In this document: positions 11,973 through 23,100 of the stretch, piece after piece
How the letters are laid out: every line of letters starts with the position of its first letter
Numbering within the stretch: the stretch's first letter is position 1
Assembly (NCBI GenBank): GCA_018398765.1
Contig: JAHBMJ010001413.1
Location: 1 to 30,000, forward strand
Reading direction: 5' to 3'
DNA length: 30,000 nucleotides
Source of the DNA: Chromera velia
Lineage: Eukaryota; Sar; Chromeraceae
The notes under the pieces: model-generated
Seen by the model: the letters and a program-made list of their open reading frames with translations, nothing else
The model's database searches: none
Told to the model about the DNA's origin: nothing
Program-made: the position numbers and the translations under genes

Positions 11973-12378
11973 CTATCTCTCAGAGTGGCACGAGAGACTT
12001 CTCGCTGCCCTCACACCTCTCTTCAATTACCAAAGAACAGTTGCATTCATGAATCGAAAAAAAACTGTGAGGGAAGGAACGATCGTTGCTTACTTAAAAC
12101 TCCTCGCAAGCTATCATGTTTGCTTTCAGAAGGAAGCCCGAAAGCGTCCATAAAAGCACTGCATGTCGTTTGATAAACAGTTAAAAACAATCAACATCGA
12201 TCCACGATCGAACAAATTAAGGCGCATTATAATTATAATTCATTAATTTGATGGTTTCGATGGATCAATGCGCATGCCCAATTGTGCGCTGCGCAAGCGC
12301 GCGCGCGCGTGGGGCAGGGGCCCCGCATTCACCGCCCTGCCGGCGGCAGCCGGTCTGACAAGTCCGAAGATTTTTTTC
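11973..12378. other. 5' flank of the CAP/beta-helix gene; no gene seen
   Basis: This would hold the promoter and 5' UTR of the minus-strand gene starting at 11972. I cannot point to a core promoter element. Visible features are an AT-rich palindromic stretch near 12225-12245 and a run of CG dinucleotides at about 12296-12309. Confidence 0.45.
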
Positions 12379-12723
12379 TACCCTAGGCAACAAAATTATT
12401 GAATAAAATTTTTGAGTTTGGCGAAATTTCATTTTTGGGGACAACATTGGATCAAGCTCCCTTCAGTGTAGTTGCTAGTATGATACTAGGGCTGTATTGG
12501 CTCATCTTGGCCTATATAATTACTATTGAAACCAACATACCCAATTTGAGACCCCTAGGGTCGTTCGCGGTATATAAAAAACATATTTTTCACAAGATAA
12601 ATAGTAAATAGATATAGAATAGCCTTAACACAATAACAAAATAAAACTATTTTAAAAACAATTTAATTAAAAGTATTGTTTCCTTCTTTGCTCTATCTCT
12701 TTGATTTTTTTTTATCACAATAT

Positions 12724-13297
12724 AAATACTTAGGGCATTGGGGTGGGAGCTTTTGCAATTCGGATTCAGCAAAGGGGAGGTTCAGAAAGCGACAGACAGC
12801 CTGTTCTATTCAGTGGGTGAATCATCTTGCAATCTGTTTCACTTGGTATGATTGACCTTCGGCCTGCATCGTACACAATTGAATATCGGATCCACTCGTG
12901 TTTTGTTTTGTTTTGTTTGCACTGCTGCATGATGGTTCTCGGCATTCAAGTTCTTCAAGCATTGATTTGGTTTGGCTTAGGGAATGGTTCAAGGTTTGGT
13001 CTTGGTAACGGCTTAAGTGAGTTATGGCTCGATGTGAAATTAATCGTTGCAAAGTGTTGCGATGTGCATGCAGTGTTGCAGGCAGCATGCAATGCTCGCA
13101 CGCGTATGCTTTTTGAGCCGCGATGCTTGAGGGGTACGTTTGCTTTGCGAGCGTATTGCTCAAGCTCGAGTCGTAGTTTGTGGTGTAAGCCCTTGATGAG
13201 CTTCTAGGCTTGTAAGCTGCTTCACAGACAACTGTGTTCTACCAACTCAAAACTTCTGTCGGCAACGTGAAGACAGAAACTCTAGCCTCCTAGAGGT
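12724..13297 (+). repeat. Left direct repeat (pseudo-LTR) of the Penelope-like element
   Basis: It begins AAATACTTAGGGCATTGG and ends TCTAGCCTCCTAGAGGT. It is 574 bp, the same length as the right copy, with scattered substitutions (for example GATTT versus CCATTT near 12963). The first 128 bases match the C-terminal coding end of the retroelement frame. The 126-residue plus and 113-residue minus open frames inside it occur in both copies and look like passive consequences of the duplication. Confidence 0.9.
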
Positions 13298-13483
13298 CTT
13301 ACTGCGGCCCCGCGTCTGAGGACTAGGCGTGAGTTGCTACCAGAAAGGAGATTAGAGCTTGTCGGACAGAACTGGCGGTTTCACTTCCTATCTTTTGATC
13401 GCTAGCTCCCATTCTTCAAGATTTCCGCACTAAGAGAACGTATGGGAGTGTCTACATCTTTTCTTATGTGTACCTGAAAGTAG

Positions 13484-16400
13484 ATTGGAAGAATCTGGAC
13501 GGGATCGTCAAAGGATGGATGCAGTATGGGAGAGGAATGGAGGAGACGGGAAATTCTTTGGTTCGATGCCGACGAGGAATCGATTAAGGAACTGCTCGTA
13601 CTGCTGAAGAAGAAAGCGCTAGAAGATGCCAGGCACGGAACCAGAGTCTGGAGGGCAGCGGGAACAGCCCTCTTGAAGTATATGGCAGGGATTGCTGCAG
13701 TCTGAGGTCTTCTCTACAAACTTCAGGACGGTAGTCTCCAGTTACAGTGCATGGAGTGCGGAGAGGAGGGGAGAAAATGTGATTGTGATCTTCGAGTGGG
13801 GATTGAAGATGCATTTCGGGCAGGCACAGATCGGCGCGTCTTCGTCAAAAGAAAGAGCGTGAAAGAAGGGGGGACACAGAGGCGATGTATGGACAACAGA
13901 GCGGTAGGAAAAAGAATGAGGGCACTGGCCGAGTCTCTGTTTGCCGACTTGACCTGGGTGTGGATGGAGACGGCTGACAGCAAAAGAGCACACGATGTGA
14001 AAAGGTTCTGCATGCGGGTACAACAGTTTGGGGAAAGGACAGAAGCAGATCTCCTCTCAGCGGATGAGAACGTGATTTATGCAATCGTCTCGCCCTTCAG
14101 GAAGGGAAAGTACTTAGGAGCCACGAGTCAGACTCCCTATGCAAGATGGGAAGGGCATGTGTCTACAGCCAGGGGGGGTATGAAAAGAACGGCAGAAGGT
14201 AGAAGACAGGCAGCAACACCGTTGTACGAAGCAATGAAAGGAAATGCAATTTCTGAATTCATTCTTTTGCCTCTGTGTCGAGTAAGTGAGGGGGGATGGA
14301 GAGGGGGAAAGCAATTCTTGTTTGCTGTAGAACTGCATCTGATTGACAGGTTGGATCCATCGCTGAATGTAAAAAGGAAAAGAGAAGGAGGTAAGGAAGG
14401 GGGAAGGAACAGAGGTATGAGACCAGTATTACCTTAGACGGAATTCAGGGAATGCTTCAGCCAGACAGTACCTCAGCAGGCCAGGCGGGAAGCATTTCAC
14501 AGAGCGAGCGACAGGGCAGGAATGGGAACGGGACTAGGCAGGAACTTCTTTCACACATGGCATTACGCATTTTTGGCTCGGAAACCAAGACCGGCATCGC
14601 AGCTGAGGAGGTCTCCTCTTAATGAGACAGACGCAAAGATTTTGTTGAAGAGATTTCTTCATACTGCCTCTGACTTTTTCTTCCGACAGGTTTTTTGGTT
14701 GAACATTCGCCGTTTGTGTGAAGTGAAGGGATGGACATTCTGGAAAATGAGAGAAGGATGCAGTCAAATTGATCTGAAGATTCCAATGCAAGCCTTTCAG
14801 CCAGTGAGGGCAGCAGTTAGGAAAGTACTTCGGGAAAAGTTTGGGGATTCATATAGATTTCGTCTCAGGCCAGAAACTCCACCAAATTTGGTGAAGCTTC
14901 TTTCAAACGTGAAGAAGTGGGCTGAGGATGAGAGGGTGTGTACTCCTGAAAACTTGCCTTCTGACTGTGGAAGACTTGCAGAGATGTATGGGTTCAGGAC
15001 AGTAGAGGGTCATGTAGTTGATATCTGGTCGCGGGTGGAAGGACTGCAAAGAATGGTAGGGACACCAACAAATTGGAGTGCTCGTTCACGCTTCTGCCAG
15101 TGCGCACAGTATGTTGCAGGGAGGGTGAGTGGGGCAGTGGAGCGAGTTGTGAACAGACACAAGAGAATGAAGGGAATTAGAGAAATGAGAGGAGCGGAGG
15201 GAAGGAGAGCAGCTGTCACGAGAGAACTGAGGGAAGCATTTCGAGACTTTGCTTTTCTGTGGGAAGGAGCAGGGGTGTCTATGCCAGGGAAGGACATATG
15301 CGAGGACCTTAAACGGAATCTGGCAATGGGGCAAGTAGATCGAAGTGCTGGAGACATTTTCTTCGTCTGTCCTCGAGTGTTTGGGGAAGGGGTAAAGAAG
15401 TTCTTTATCAGTTCACTTGATTACGAGATGCTGAGTGAGGGGCAGGTGAGAGACCTCACGGAGACACTGATTGATTGCTCTCATCCGGGCTTTTTAGGGA
15501 GTGTTGCGGGAAAGGTTTCTCCAGGGGAGGGGAAGAAGCACAGGTTTGGGGTCGGCATTGTCTGGCTAAAGTGGAAGACTTTTCGGGAGGGGTACCCAGC
15601 TTCACTTGCGCTGCTCAAGTGGAGACTGCTGGTCTCTTATGCACAGCATGCGTGGAAGAGGGCATTTGGGATGGAGTGTAGGATGCTCAACGGTCTGATT
15701 GCGGCCATGAGGCCTCATGCAACGCTGTTCTCTCCCTTTCCATTCATTGAGGCGGTAGTAAAGATGAACGACCGGTCTTCAAGGGTAGAGTGCGCACAGC
15801 TCAGCAACGTGATGCACCGAGCGAAACAAGAGGTATCGATATGCTCCGTAGCGGTTGCGGTCGATGATATCAAGAACTTCTTTCCGTCCATACCAAGGGC
15901 GCTTGTACTGCATCAGCTGAGAAGACTGTTGGAAGAGTTGAAAGAGAGAAAGAGGTATGCGTACATTGCTCTGCCTGGCAGAGGGGGAGAGAGGACATTC
16001 ATTTCACACAGGCCAGGTAGGGAGGGGAGACGTTGGACTCCAAACGCGCACAGGAAGAGGAAAGCATTTCTCTGCACACATGGTAGATATCAAAACGCTA
16101 CTGTCTTTTCGTTTGATGAACTGACTGATCTGATTTGACTGGACTTCTCGACGTGTCTTGTGCGGGTGGGTACGAGGGTTGTTCGACAGAAGGAGGGACT
16201 GGCGCAAGGATTGCCTTTGTCGCCGGGTCTTACCAATCTGACAGCTGGTTTTGCGGAATGGGAGTGGTCATGGGCTCGGGGGGTGACATAGCTTCTACCG
16301 TATAGCAGAGGAGGAGAAGCGAAAGGAAGGATTCTGCCGTCCCGTTTGATATGCAGATGGATGGACGACCGGATCATAGTATTTCGATTGCCTTTCGATC

Positions 16401-16852
16401 AGTGTTGGGATCATGTGATCAGCAGTTGGTCGCTTCCAGATTTTTATGCGGTGGAGTGTGTGCTGGAGAGGCAGGAAGGAAGCAGTTTTCTTCAGTTTGA
16501 TCTTCATCCATGCCAGTGCTGCTTGCGTCTCTTTCTGCATCCAAAGGACGTGAATGGCTGTACAAACAAGGTAGGAACAGACGAGAACATTTCTGTCCCT
16601 CTCGTCTTTCCTTGCTTTGCACATGCGCAGTCAGCGGTACCCCGGAAGCAGAGAGAGACCATTCTCAGAAGCCACTTGCAGCGCGCTTTCCTTTTTTCTC
16701 TGTGCCCTGATAGCAAGTTTAAAGAAATACTTAGGGCATTGGGGTGGGAGCTTTTGCAATTCGGATTCAGCAAAGGGAAGGTTCAGAAAGCGACAGACAG
16801 CCTGTTCTATTCAGTGGGTGAATCATCTTGCAATCTGTTTCACTTGGTATGA
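13484..16852 (+). pseudogene. GIY-YIG endonuclease plus reverse transcriptase of a Penelope-like element, interrupted by stops
   Basis: One frame runs the whole length but is broken by TGA 13703-13705, TAG 14435-14437, TGA 16136-16138 and TAG 16289-16291. Candidate starts are ATG 13526 and ATG 13751. In order: a Cys cluster (QCMECGEEGRKCDCD, from 13745); a GIY-YIG domain (14065-14380) with VIYAIVSPFRKGKYLGATS, a downstream Arg and His, and ELHLIDRLDPSLN; then a reverse transcriptase with motif A DDIKNFFPSIP (from 15863), motif B QGLPLSPGLTN (from 16205) and motif C RWMDD (16355-16369). The tail ends at TGA 16850-16852 inside the right direct repeat. All catalytic Asp residues of motifs A and C are present. 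The endonuclease precedes the polymerase, the reverse of classic Penelope order. The stops suggest recent decay, although unrecognised splicing is not excluded. Confidence 0.8.
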
Positions 16853-17298
16853 TTGACCTTCGGCCTGCATCATACACAATTGAATATCGGATCCACTCGT
16901 GTTTTGTTTTGTTTTGTTTGCACTGCTGCATGATGGTTCTCGGCATTCAAGTTCTTCAAGCATCCATTTGGTTTGGCTTAGGTAATGGTTCAAGGTTTGG
17001 TCTCGGTAACGGCTTAAGTGAGTTATGGCTCGATGTGAAATTAATCGTTGCAAAGTGTTGCGATGTGCATGCAGTGTTGCAGGCAGCATGCAATGCTCAC
17101 ACGCGTATGCTTTTTGAGCCGCGATGCTTGAGGGGTACGTTTGCTTTGCGAGCGTATTGCTCAAGCTCGAGTCGCAGTTTGTGGCGTGAGCCCTTGATGA
17201 GCTTCTAGGCTTGTAAGCTGCTTCACGGACAACTGTGTTCTACCAACTCAAAACTTCTGTTGGCAACGTGAAGACAGAAACTCTAGCCTCCTAGAGGT
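16725..17298 (+). repeat. Right direct repeat (pseudo-LTR) of the Penelope-like element
   Basis: It is the same length as the left copy and nearly identical to it. Its first 128 bases encode the end of the retroelement protein (KEILRALGWELLQFG and onward, stop at 16850). It ends with two adjacent hairpins: TTCTGTC...GACAGAA, then CTCTAG-CCTC-CTAGAG. Confidence 0.9.
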
Positions 17299-17330
17299 TG
17301 AAGTTTATTCAATAATTTTGTCGTCTAGGG

Positions 17331-18267
17331 TGTTAAGGCAAAAATTGATATTTCTCATGTTTTAATTTTTCACTTTGTTTTCACAGTCAATTTAAACACT
17401 ACAATAACACTGAGAAAGTTGTTTTTCTGTCATGTAATACATTTTGTATTACATTTTCTCTACTGTCAAAACAATCTTTTGTTCTCTTTTTTTTATAGAT
17501 GTAATGTAACACTTAAGGTGCAATACACTGTTTATGCAGAGAAAGCGATGAATTCACAAACATAACAACAAAAAACCCCAAGAAGAACAAAAGTAATAGA
17601 ATACAATAAAACATTACAACATTATGTTTTCTTTTAAAGCAAAACTATATTAAAAAACAAAAGCTGTGTAGTACTTTTAGAGAATAATTGTGATCATGTT
17701 TTCTATGGTGTAAACGATTTTTTCTAAAAACAATGCATTTTTTACATAATGAAAGTTTTAAAATTTTTATTCACTCTTGACTAATTATGAAGCAAATTAT
17801 AAAAAGCATCATAAGTCTTCTTGACAATAATTAGCTTAACTGTTCTTGTTCTACAGTCAGTTAAAGGTAGATGATGCACAAAGATTTTTGTTCAGATTTC
17901 TTATTATCACTCACATTTTTTGTGTGTAATATAATTTTCTTCTCTACCTACACCAGCAAGCAACATATATACAAACAAACACGCAAAAAGAAAGTTGTTT
18001 TTGTTTGTAATTTTGTAGCTAAACAAATGTACCCTCACAGTGTTGGAAGCTTACTTAAAAAAGTAAAACAAACATAGGAAAAAAATCGGTATCGGAAATG
18101 TAACTTAATGACCTCACGTTATAATTTGTTTCTCACTCAATATCGTTGTTAAGAAGCAAAAACAAGCTATATAATCCTATAGTTTAACAACAAAGTTAAA
18201 TAAAAATTATAAGCTTTACATGCTTTAAGACTTGTCCATTTAATCTGTAAATGTTGATCGTTGCACA
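17331..18267. other. AT-rich spacer between two MITE copies, no gene seen
   Basis: This is strongly AT-rich with no long reading frame. It lies between the right terminal repeat of MITE copy B and the left terminal repeat of copy A. It starts TGTTAAGG and ends GCACA, so the bounding terminal repeats share three extra inward bases (TGT/ACA). It may be old host DNA or an unrecognised element. Confidence 0.5.
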
Positions 18268-18655
18268 CCCTAGGCGACAAAATTATTGAATAAAATTTTT
18301 GAGTTTGGCGAAATTTCATTTTTGGGGATGACATTGGATCAAGCTCCCTTCTTTGAAAGTTTTAGAGCCAGTGTAGTTGCTAGTATGATACTAGGGCTGT
18401 ATTGGCTCATCTTGGCCTATATAACTACTATTGAAACCAACACACCCAATTTGAGACCCCTAGGGTCGTTCGCGGTGTATAAAAAACATATTTTTCACAA
18501 GATAAATAGTGAATAGATATAGAATAGCCTTAACACAATAACAAAATAAAACTATTTTAAAAACAATTTAATTAAAAGTATTGTTTCCTTCTTTGCTCTA
18601 TCTCTTTGATTTTTTTTTATTCTTGAAGTTTATTCAATAATTTTGTCGTCTAGGA
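18268..18655. mobile_element. Mariner-like MITE copy A, intact
   Basis: Its terminal repeats (18268-18294 CCCTAGGCGACAAAATTA, and its near-perfect reverse complement at 18629-18655) enclose 388 bp. TA follows the right end (18656-18657); CA precedes the left end. It is the reference for interpreting the split copy at 12381-17330. The terminal repeat resembles that of the element at 4985-5647 (CCTAGG, then GACAAAATTA), suggesting one superfamily. A 76-codon frame inside is discussed in the findings. Confidence 0.85.
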
Positions 18656-19269
18656 TAGTAAAAAACTGAAAAAGATGCGTATCAAAAATTTAGTATAACG
18701 TTTTCAAGTTAAGTTTTAAAATAAGGCTCGGTAATTTTAAAGGTTCTCTTTGACTTAGAATTTGATTTTTATTCAATATTTGAACTTGGACTGTGTATGT
18801 ATATAAGAATTGCAGCCAGATATGAATGGCACAGCAAACCTAAATATGTATATAATTTAATTTAATGTTTTCATGCTAGTTCTTGAGCCATATTCTACCT
18901 TATTTTTCATTGAGCTGTCAGACGAATCTGTATGGTTTTCATTTTTTTTTTTCTTTAGAAGTCTGGACTGGACTTTTTCAATATTTTCGATAAATATATA
19001 CAAACATAAGAGTTCATAAAAACATCTGACTCAGCATTCTCATAGCGGCTACACAATATAACGTAACGCAAACAATTTGAAAGCCTTCATTAGACCACCA
19101 CCTTTTGCAATAGTTTTGTTACTTTCACGCACTATGTACTGCCTATTTTTTCTCCTTCAAGTTCAACGTTCTTTCCAAGCAGCTGATACTGATGATGTCG
19201 CCTGGCATAGCGTATGACCGATATATCATCGTCACATATGATCATTCTTCGATCACCAAATTATCCCAG
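18656..19269. other. AT-rich intergenic DNA, no gene seen
   Basis: No open frame of note was seen. This is the 3' flank of the dehydrogenase fusion gene whose stop codon is at 19270-19272. Base composition rises to the GC-richer host pattern near 19140-19270. Confidence 0.55.
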
Positions 19270-20079
19270 CTAGGCGGCTTGTTGTAGGATGACAAGGAGC
19301 TCCTCAGACGAGAGCGGTACTGGGTTGCCTTTCATGGAACTAGAACCCTTCGACATTTCCACGACCTGCATGATTGAGAGCACAGGCATGTAGATCGCGG
19401 GAATAGACAGCACTGACAGAGAGAGAATGCACAGGACGCAAGCGCGATACAAATACGCACAAACGCCCGCTACCGGGGAGAGAGAGGGTGGGGCGGTGAT
19501 GGGGCGAAAGAAGGCCAGAAAGCGCCCGCCCGACCTTCTCATGGTCTTCCTTTTTCATCCCGTAGGCAGAAAGTTTGGGCACTCCCAGATCAACTGCGAG
19601 GGACTCCAGCCAGAGAGCTCCCTCCTCGGCGGTAGCGGCAGGGTTGTCTGCGTTCACACGCCCATGCACACATTCAGAGATGCATCCAGAGATAGATAGC
19701 GCAGTGACAGCCCAACAGGACAGGAGCTTCTCTCCCCTTGCATTCTCTCTCACTTTCGTTATGAGCGGCGGCGGACAGATGGACATGCGGAAAGACCGGC
19801 AGGCAGGCAGGCAGGCAGGCAAGCAGGCAGAGAGGAACAGAGACTTCGGCCGCCAATAATTGCAAAAAGGCAAGCAAGTGGAGAGACAGACAGACTGCAT
19901 GCGTGTGAGAAAGAAAGATCATCTTTTCCCTCCTTCCCTTGCCTCGATCCCTTCCTCCCTCCCTCCCTCCCTCCCGCCCTCCCTCTGTTCCCTTAGCTGA
20001 CTTGTGACCATCTGTGCAACTTCATCGAATTTCGACAGCATCGCGAGGCATTTCGGGTCGCTCTGCAGGGGATTGCATT

Positions 20080-20117
<38 letters not shown>

Positions 20118-23100
20118 GCACGCACGCACGCACGCACGCACACAGAGTTCTTTCAAATGATTCCAAAATTGGCTCTCTCTCGCTACGATGGATTCTTTGA
20201 AGTTTATGCATGCAGATCTTCGCCCAGCCACACTTCGATCCTGTCATGTCTCGAATACTCCATCCACACATGTGTAGGCCCCTCCTCAACCTTTTTCCTT
20301 CTTCTGCTTCGAGAAGGCCTCTGTCATTTTCCCTAGCTCTTGCATCGTTGGTCTCCAACTGTTTCCCCCTCCCTCTTCCTCCTATCTTGCCTGCCTGCCA
20401 GCCCTCTTGCAATTTCAGCTCCTCACAAAGCCCAGACAGAGAGATAGATAGATAGATAGATAGAGAAGAAAGAGGGGGAGAAGGACGCAAAACAGGAAAA
20501 GACAGGAATGCAGCCGGCCCACCTCCGCCCGTGCCTTCAGGGCCTTGACATTTCCGGAAAAGCAGAAGGGGAGGAGGGCAGCGCAGACAGCGCCATGGGG
20601 GGAAGGGTAGAGACCTCCAAGGACCCCCGCAAACCTGAGCGAGCACACACACACACACACACACATGCAGAGAGAGAGAGAGACCATCGTCATGTCATGA
20701 CCTCAATACTTCAGGTCGATGTCGACAGATTGCCTCATTGCCTCTCGTTTCTTCCATGCAGGCGCGACGCACACACCAACATCTGCTCGACAGACAGACT
20801 CATGATTCGACCGACGCATGCACCCGTCAGGCTCTGGTCCGACATCCCAGAGAGCTAGACCGGGGGCGGCAGGGAGGGACTGATTTCTGAATCTATCCAC
20901 ATGTGTGCAAATGCGCATACGCAGACTTTTTGTTTACGCACAGAGAGAGAACACCCCCGTGAGATAGATGCAAGTGTCCAGATCTCTTCTTCTCGATGCA
21001 TTGCCACCAGCACTTGTGCACTGAGAGGATGTCGGGCAGTGAGCGTATCGGTTTGCATTCCGCGCGACTGGATCGAGGCATTCACCTATCTAGAATACAG
21101 AGATCGAGGCACTCACCCATCTAGAATACAGAGATCGAGGCACTCACCCATCTAGAATACAGAGATCGAGGCACTCACCCATGCACAGCTCCGAGCTTCG
21201 CATTGGCCAGACAGAGCCCTCCAATAACGCTGGCCACTGCCTGCAAAAAAGGAGGCACAAAGACGAGTTCACAGTCTAGAAGGACGAACGAGACCCAACG
21301 AGTCAGGAAGAAGCAAAATGAGAGATCTCTACGAGCCGGAAAAGAAAGGGGCTCGACACAGACAGAGAAACACACCACGCAACAGCAAGAGGTAATTTGA
21401 AAACAAACAAAAAGCTGATGTGCATGTAGAACAAACACGCGGACAAAACGTTTAGTCTGGCCAGAGGAAACCCACCAAGTCTTCCCTTGCTCTGAGGTCC
21501 GACCCGTCTCTGTACACAGCCCTGCAGACAGAAGAAGCCAGCCAGTACTGAACGGCCTTTTCACTCAACAACCTGCTCATACATTTCCCCCTTTTCGTAA
21601 GTACAACAGACAGTTGCTTGCGAGAAAGGAGGGTTAAAACAATCAGAAAATAACAGAAGGGCACAAGATCGTTATACAACAATATCTCAATAGGACCACA
21701 AATTGGAGAAAAAGAGACACCAGAAAGAGGCCATTCGGTTTCTGCGACTTTGGAAAGGAATTGCCTGTGCAGCAAGTCTCAACAACCCGAACTCGAACGA
21801 CCGGTCTGTCAGTAATCTATCGAAGGAAGTAAAGACGGGAGACAGAAATCGTTATACAAGACGTTCTCCCCCCCTCCCCCCCTACACTGACCGAAGAGAC
21901 CGAGCAGCCCTCTTGATTCCCTCTCTTGCGAGGGCATCGGTCACTGGGTTGGCGTTGCAGCTCACGAAGGGCTCGATGCACTGCACCCACCGCGATATTT
22001 GAAAGGGACATCAGATGAATAAGTGTTGCGTGACACCGAAGCGCGGCAACTACCAAGGCGCCGGACTCCGTGCACTGCCTTGGAGAGAGGGGAAAAGCTT
22101 CACACGTGCGTGCGTAGAAGTAAATAAAGTCAGACACTTCCATCAAAAGCATCCTCACTCGAGCTTCCACCCGGTATGCGCATGCACAGTTGAATTTAGC
22201 AAAGGTTCTTGCTTTCAATCAGTCTCTCAAAACGAATACTTCATTCTTACAGCCCCACCTGAGTGAGCGCGTCAAGGCCCGTGTGTGCCGTGACGTCTGG
22301 AGGCACGGAGACGGTCAGTTGAGGGTCGACGATGGCCAAGTCGGGGAGCATGTAGTTGGACCTGCGTTTGTCTAGAGATGGGAGGCTTTGGATGAAGTTA
22401 TAATGCGCTCAAATATGAAGCAATCAAGACTTCCTTCAGACAGAGTCGGTTCCTGCTTTCAGGCTGCTTGTGCACCCATCACGTTCAAATGACCTGAATC
22501 AAATATTCGCATGTACAACATCTGTTTGGGATTCAAAATAGAAAGCTAGAAGAAGAGAGTCTATCGAGACCTTCAAAATGTTGTTCCGATCCCGAGTTTT
22601 TGATGTCTCTCTGATGAGCCAGACAGACAGACCGAATCGAGACCTTCCTTCCGTGCTCCTCGCTCTTCAGCACCGAGTTCTTCGTCACTTCGGAGCCTGC
22701 ACACACAAAGAGGGACGGAAAGGCACGGAAGAAAAATAATAAGGGATGCAATCGCAATCGAGCAGGGGGTGACACAAGGAAGAGACTGCGAGGAGACACA
22801 CACAGACCCGATCCAGTTGAAGCATGATGGAGGGGTCTCTAGATATTGCTTCATCCCTTTTGCTTCAACCACCTAAGTGCTCCACCCATACAATCAAGAA
22901 ACCGTCCTGTGCTCCAATCAAAATTTTCACTCCGCTTATTTCCTGCATGTGCTACAACCGCGTCCTGCCCGCCAGACCCCTGCAGGGGCTGGTGAGAGGT
23001 CAACCAAGAAATATAAATACATGAATCTTGAAATAAGTACAATGAATGCGCAAACAACCCTCGCTGACCCGTCCCTGCGGTTGTTGGCAACGCGAAGAAG

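Larger units (their letters stand above)
12724..17298 (+). mobile_element. Penelope-like retroelement with 574-bp direct repeats
   Basis: Two same-orientation 574-bp repeats (12724-13297 and 16725-17298), differing at only a handful of positions, flank a region with GIY-YIG endonuclease and reverse transcriptase signatures. The end of the reading frame lies inside the right repeat, so the left repeat carries an orphan copy of the C-terminal coding part. That arrangement fits the pseudo-LTRs of Penelope-like elements better than true LTRs, and no gag, protease, RNase H or integrase was seen. The insert sits inside a mariner-like MITE. The high repeat identity suggests a fairly recent insertion. 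Confidence 0.8.
12381..17330. mobile_element. Mariner-like MITE copy B, split by a nested retroelement
   Basis: The left end (12381-12407, CCCTAGGCAACAAAATTA) and the right end (17304-17330) are inverted repeats. Together 12381-12723 and 17299-17330 match the uninterrupted copy at 18268-18655 almost base for base. The split lies in the T-rich tract just before the right terminal repeat. TA precedes the left end (12379-12380); TG follows the right end. Relative to the intact copy it lacks 18 bases near 12462. No transposase is encoded. Confidence 0.8.

Noticed and set aside
12822-13207. Opposed reading frames of 113 and 126 codons, repeated at 16823-17208
   Set aside because: They are near-identical because they lie in the two direct repeats of the retroelement. 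They overlap on opposite strands and show no recognisable domain, so conservation reflects the duplication rather than coding.
17240-17298. Complete hammerhead ribozyme
   Set aside because: The conserved CUGAUGA core directly before the first stem is absent. It is reported only as a two-hairpin structure.
17331-18267. A TG...CA-bounded solo LTR between the two MITE copies
   Set aside because: The TG and CA are only the inward extension of the MITE terminal repeats. No target duplication or second copy is visible in the window.
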